Origin: Pseudomonas sp.
GTDB taxonomy: Bacteria > Pseudomonadota > Gammaproteobacteria > Pseudomonadales > Pseudomonadaceae
Assembly (NCBI GenBank): GCA_030656145.1
Contig: JAUSOF010000030.1
Span: forward strand, 124,001 to 188,000
Length of the DNA stretch: 64,000 bases
Direction of reading: 5' to 3'
Part shown: positions 61,433 to 64,000 of the stretch, in pieces
How the letters are laid out: the number at the start of each line of letters is the position of its first letter
Numbering within the stretch: position 1 is the first letter of the stretch
Notes under the pieces: model-generated
What the model saw: only the letters and a program-made list of their open reading frames with translations
Told to the model about the DNA's origin: nothing
The model's database searches: none
Made by a program: the position numbers and the translations under genes

Positions 61433-62227
61433 ATGACCACTTTGACCACCGCACCCACGCCCGACCTGACTGCCAAGCGTTCCTGGTCGCAGTTGATTGG
61501 CTGGGGGCTTTTTTTCGTTGTGTTGGCTTGGTCCTGGCAGGGCGCGGAGATGAATCCGCTGGCCCTGATCCGCGACTCCAGCAACATGGCGACCTTTGCC
61601 GCGGACTTCTTTCCGCCCGATTTCAGCAACTGGGAGCTGTACCTCAAGGAGATGATCGTCACCGTACAGATCGCCCTGTGGGGCACGGTGCTGGCGATTG
61701 TCTGTGCGATTCCGTTGGGCATTCTCTGCTCAGAAAACATTGTGCCGTGGTGGGTTTACCAGCCAGTGCGCCGGGTAATGGATGCCTTTCGTTCAATCAA
61801 CGAAATGGTCTTCGCCATGCTCTTTGTGGTGGCGGTTGGCCTGGGGCCGTTCGCCGGGGTGCTGGCGCTGTTTATCGGCACCACCGGGGTGCTGGCCAAA
61901 CTGTTTGCCGAGGCGGTCGAGGCCATTGATCCGGGCCCGGTTGAAGGTGTGCGTGCCACCGGCGCAAGCGCGCTGCAGGAGGTCATCTACGGGGTGATTC
62001 CGCAGGTGCTGCCGCTATGGATTTCCTACTCGCTGTACCGCTTCGAGTCCAACGTGCGCTCAGCCACGGTGGTCGGCATGGTCGGTGCGGGTGGCATCGG
62101 GGTGATTCTCTGGGAAGCGATTCGCGGCTTCCAGTTCGCTCAAACCTGCGCCTTGCTGATCGTGATCATCCTGGTGGTCAGCCTGCTGGACATCATCTCG
62201 CAGCGCCTGCGCAAACAATTTATCTGA
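61433..62227 (+). CDS. phnE: Phosphonate ABC transporter permease
   Basis: At 264 residues from the ATG at 61433 (an alternative ATG lies at 61415; neither has a good ribosome site). The membrane protein has about six helices and the binding-protein-dependent permease EAA loop [32 protein letters not shown]. It carries phosphonate across the inner membrane. Only one phnE is present. Confidence 0.93.
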   Translation: MTTLTTAPTPDLTAKRSWSQLIGWGLFFVVLAWSWQGAEMNPLALIRDSSNMATFAADFFPPDFSNWELYLKEMIVTVQIALWGTVLAIVCAIPLGILCSENIVPWWVYQPVRRVMDAFRSINEMVFAMLFVVAVGLGPFAGVLALFIGTTGVLAKLFAEAVEAIDPGPVEGVRATGASALQEVIYGVIPQVLPLWISYSLYRFESNVRSATVVGMVGAGGIGVILWEAIRGFQFAQTCALLIVIILVVSLLDIISQRLRKQFI

Positions 62228-62262
62228 CGGAGCCGGGTGCCTGCGGGCGCCCGTTTTAAAGC

Positions 62263-62967
62263 ATGCACTTGTCTAGACAAGCAGGGCCCATGTACCGCGA
62301 ACTGGCTGGCGTGCTGCGCGATGAGCTGCAGCGCATGAACCCCGGCGACTACCTGCCGGCCGAAGTGCAATTGGCCGCGCGTTTTGCCGTCAACCGCCAC
62401 ACCCTGCGCCGCGCGGTGGATGAGCTGGTGCTCGAAGGCCGTTTGCTGCGTCAGCAGGGCAAGGGCACGCGAGTGCTGGCCAAACCGCTGATTTACCCAA
62501 TGCAGGCCGGCAGTGCCTACAGCGCCTCGCTCTCGGCGCTCGGCCACCGGGTTGAAGCGCAATTGCTCGAGCGCCGCCTGCGCGCGGCCAGCGGCGAGGA
62601 GCGCGAGTACCTGCAACTGGCCGGTGGTGCGCAACTGCTTGAGCTGAGCACCTTACGCCTGATTGAAGGCCAGCCCGTCAGCCTGATTCGTCACGCCTTC
62701 AGCAGCGAGCACGCCGAATTGCTCGCCGACTACCAGGGCGGATCGCTTCGCCACTACCTCAGCCTGCGCGGCCTGCCACTGACGCGCACCTTCAGCCTGA
62801 TCGGCGCGCGGCTACCGAGCCGTGAAGAGGCCGCGCGCTTAATGATGCCCAAACATGCGCCGCTGCTCAGCGTACAAACCCTTTCCCGTGACCTGGCCGG
62901 ACGGCCGGTGGAGCTGTCGTTATCGACCAGCCGCGCCGACCGCTTCCAGTACCAGCTCGCCCTTTGA
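62263..62967 (+). CDS. phnF: GntR-family regulator PhnF
   Basis: A 234-residue protein with an N-terminal winged helix (GDYLPAEVQLAARFAVNRHTLRRAVDELVLEGRLLRQQGKGTRV, about residues 27-72) and a C-terminal UTRA effector-binding domain. PhnF is the usual repressor of phn C-P lyase operons. It sits between the transport genes and the C-P lyase core genes phnGH. Confidence 0.93.
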   Translation: MHLSRQAGPMYRELAGVLRDELQRMNPGDYLPAEVQLAARFAVNRHTLRRAVDELVLEGRLLRQQGKGTRVLAKPLIYPMQAGSAYSASLSALGHRVEAQLLERRLRAASGEEREYLQLAGGAQLLELSTLRLIEGQPVSLIRHAFSSEHAELLADYQGGSLRHYLSLRGLPLTRTFSLIGARLPSREEAARLMMPKHAPLLSVQTLSRDLAGRPVELSLSTSRADRFQYQLAL

Positions 62968-62980
62968 TGGAGGCTTGTTG

Positions 62981-63457
62981 ATGAACCGCGATAGACCGCA
63001 CAGCGACATGCAGCACAACGATCCGCAGATCGCCATTCGTCAGCGCTGGATGGGTGTACTCGCCCGCGCTGGCGCTGACTTGGCCACTTACGAGTCGGTG
63101 TTGAAGGAAGTTGATTACCGCCTGATTCGCGCCCCGGAAATCGGTATGACCCTGGTGCGTGGGCGTATGGGCGGCACCGGCAGCCCGTTCAACCTCGGTG
63201 AGATGAGTGTGACCCGTTGCGTGGTGCGCTTGGCCGACGGTCGCACTGGTTACAGCTACGTGGCGGGTCGCGATAAGCAGCATGCCGAGCTGGCCGCGCT
63301 GGCCGATGCCCACCTGCAAGGCAGTGAGCAGGCTGACTGGCAGCAGCGCCTGATCGAACCCCTGGCCGCTGCACAGCACGCCCAACAGGCGGCCAAGGCC
63401 GCAGAAACCGCCACCACCCAAGTGGAATTTTTCACCCTGGTTAGAGGAGAAGACTGA
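62981..63457 (+). CDS. phnG: C-P lyase core subunit PhnG
   Basis: A 158-residue protein: RQRWMGVLARAGADLATYESVLKEVDYRLIRAPEIGMTLVRGRMGGTGSPFNLGEMSVTRCVV, all typical of PhnG. PhnG forms part of the PhnGHIJ core that cleaves C-P bonds. TGGAGG precedes the ATG, and the stop overlaps phnH. Confidence 0.95.
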   Translation: MNRDRPHSDMQHNDPQIAIRQRWMGVLARAGADLATYESVLKEVDYRLIRAPEIGMTLVRGRMGGTGSPFNLGEMSVTRCVVRLADGRTGYSYVAGRDKQHAELAALADAHLQGSEQADWQQRLIEPLAAAQHAQQAAKAAETATTQVEFFTLVRGED

Positions 63458-64000
63458 TGAACGCGGCGAATAGCTCGCAATGGCTGCAACCGGCCTTCAA
63501 TGACCCGGTGCTGGACGCGCAAACCAGCTTTCGCAGCGCCCTAAAGGCCCTGGCCGAGCCAGGTCTGGCGCAACCGCTGAACCGCGCCCTGGCTTTGGAG
63601 AACCTCCACCCAGCGACTTACGCCCTGTGCCTGGCGTTTCTTGATGGCGACACGCCGCTGTGGCTGGCGCCGTGTTTCGACACCCCGGCTATCCGCGCCA
63701 ACCTGGCCTTTCACTGCGGCTGCCCGATTGTTGCCGAGCGCGAGTTGGCGCTGTTTGCCCTGCTCGATGAGCGCGAACTGAGCGACTTGTCGGCGTTCGA
63801 CAATGGCAGTGAACGTTACCCGGACCAGTCCTGCACCTTGCTGATTCAGCTCGATGCGTTGAGCGCCGGGCCGGCATTGCGCTGGCGCGGACCTGGGATC
63901 AAGGACGTGCGCAGCGTCGAACTGCCGCTGCCGGCGGTGTTCTGGCAGCAGCGCCAGGCGCGCAGCGCCTTTCCCCGAGGTCTGGATGCCTTCTTCGCCG
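63457..64000 (+). CDS. phnH: C-P lyase core subunit PhnH (3' end outside window)
   Basis: The frame opens at the ATG overlapping the phnG stop (TGATG), after AGAGGAGAAG. The visible 181 codons read MNAANSSQWLQPAFNDPVLDAQ, TSFRSALKALAEPG, then ATYALCLAFLDGDTPLWLA and GPGIKDVRSVELPLPAVFW, which match PhnH. The end is cut at base 64000; phnI and phnJ are expected next. Confidence 0.93.
   Translation, partial: MNAANSSQWLQPAFNDPVLDAQTSFRSALKALAEPGLAQPLNRALALENLHPATYALCLAFLDGDTPLWLAPCFDTPAIRANLAFHCGCPIVAERELALFALLDERELSDLSAFDNGSERYPDQSCTLLIQLDALSAGPALRWRGPGIKDVRSVELPLPAVFWQQRQARSAFPRGLDAFFA

Overview
The window is chromosomal DNA of a Pseudomonas (sensu lato). The evidence is the protein families and the gene order: nqrABCDEF-apbE-nqrM-sthA, lolCDE, comEC-exbBD-lpxK-kdsB-murB, rne/rluC, rpmF-plsX-fabD-fabG-acpP-fabF-pabC-mltG-tmk-holB-pilZ-tatD and etfD/etfBA follow, in one continuous block, the arrangement I know from P. 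aeruginosa around PA3001-PA2951. AmrZ, PilZ and an RgsA-type small RNA are Pseudomonas hallmarks. Two Na+ pumps (Na+-NQR and oxaloacetate decarboxylase OadGAB) would suit a marine, brackish or halotolerant member; that is inference. The species is not identified.

Layout: 1-8861, the 3' part of a long-type GAPDH, a chalcone-isomerase-fold protein, then the Na+-NQR operon with its FMN transferase (ApbE) and iron-sulfur maturation factor (NqrM). 8987-15457, soluble transhydrogenase, a minus-strand PilZ/hypothetical/GlpQ operon and the LolCDE lipoprotein exporter. 15510-23049, DUF2062, ComEC and an envelope-biogenesis run (ExbBD, LpxK, KdsB, LMW phosphatase, MurB). 23179-30088, RNase E with a long leader, divergent RluC, a HAD phosphatase, SppA and Maf. 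30199-40499, the L32/fatty-acid-synthesis/MltG/Tmk/HolB/PilZ/TatD run, followed on the opposite strand by a candidate RgsA sRNA. 40769-45934, a class V aminotransferase, a TetR regulator, MoaA, an unusual radical SAM protein and two small conserved proteins.

46051-49713 holds ETF-ubiquinone oxidoreductase divergent from EtfBA, with a PsrA-type operator between the promoters. 49714-50624 is the one visibly scarred region: a palindromic repeat, what looks like the 5' part of a group II intron without its reverse transcriptase, and a small orphan ORF. 50625-53254 is a poorly characterised periplasmic/lipoprotein set (SBP, DUF4398, OmpA, DUF4124). 53671-58505 holds MgtE and OadGAB. 58615-58935 is AmrZ, and from 59474 a phosphonate operon (phnCDE-phnF-phnGH) with Pho-box-like half-sites upstream runs off the end of the window.

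Most of the window is conserved core genome. I saw no prophage, transposase, CRISPR array, toxin-antitoxin pair, tRNA or rRNA. The points most worth following are regulatory: the shared etf operator, two promoters that leave almost no 5' leader, the NQR leader palindrome, repeated motifs in the RNase E leader, the hairpin between phnD and phnE, and the intron remnant.
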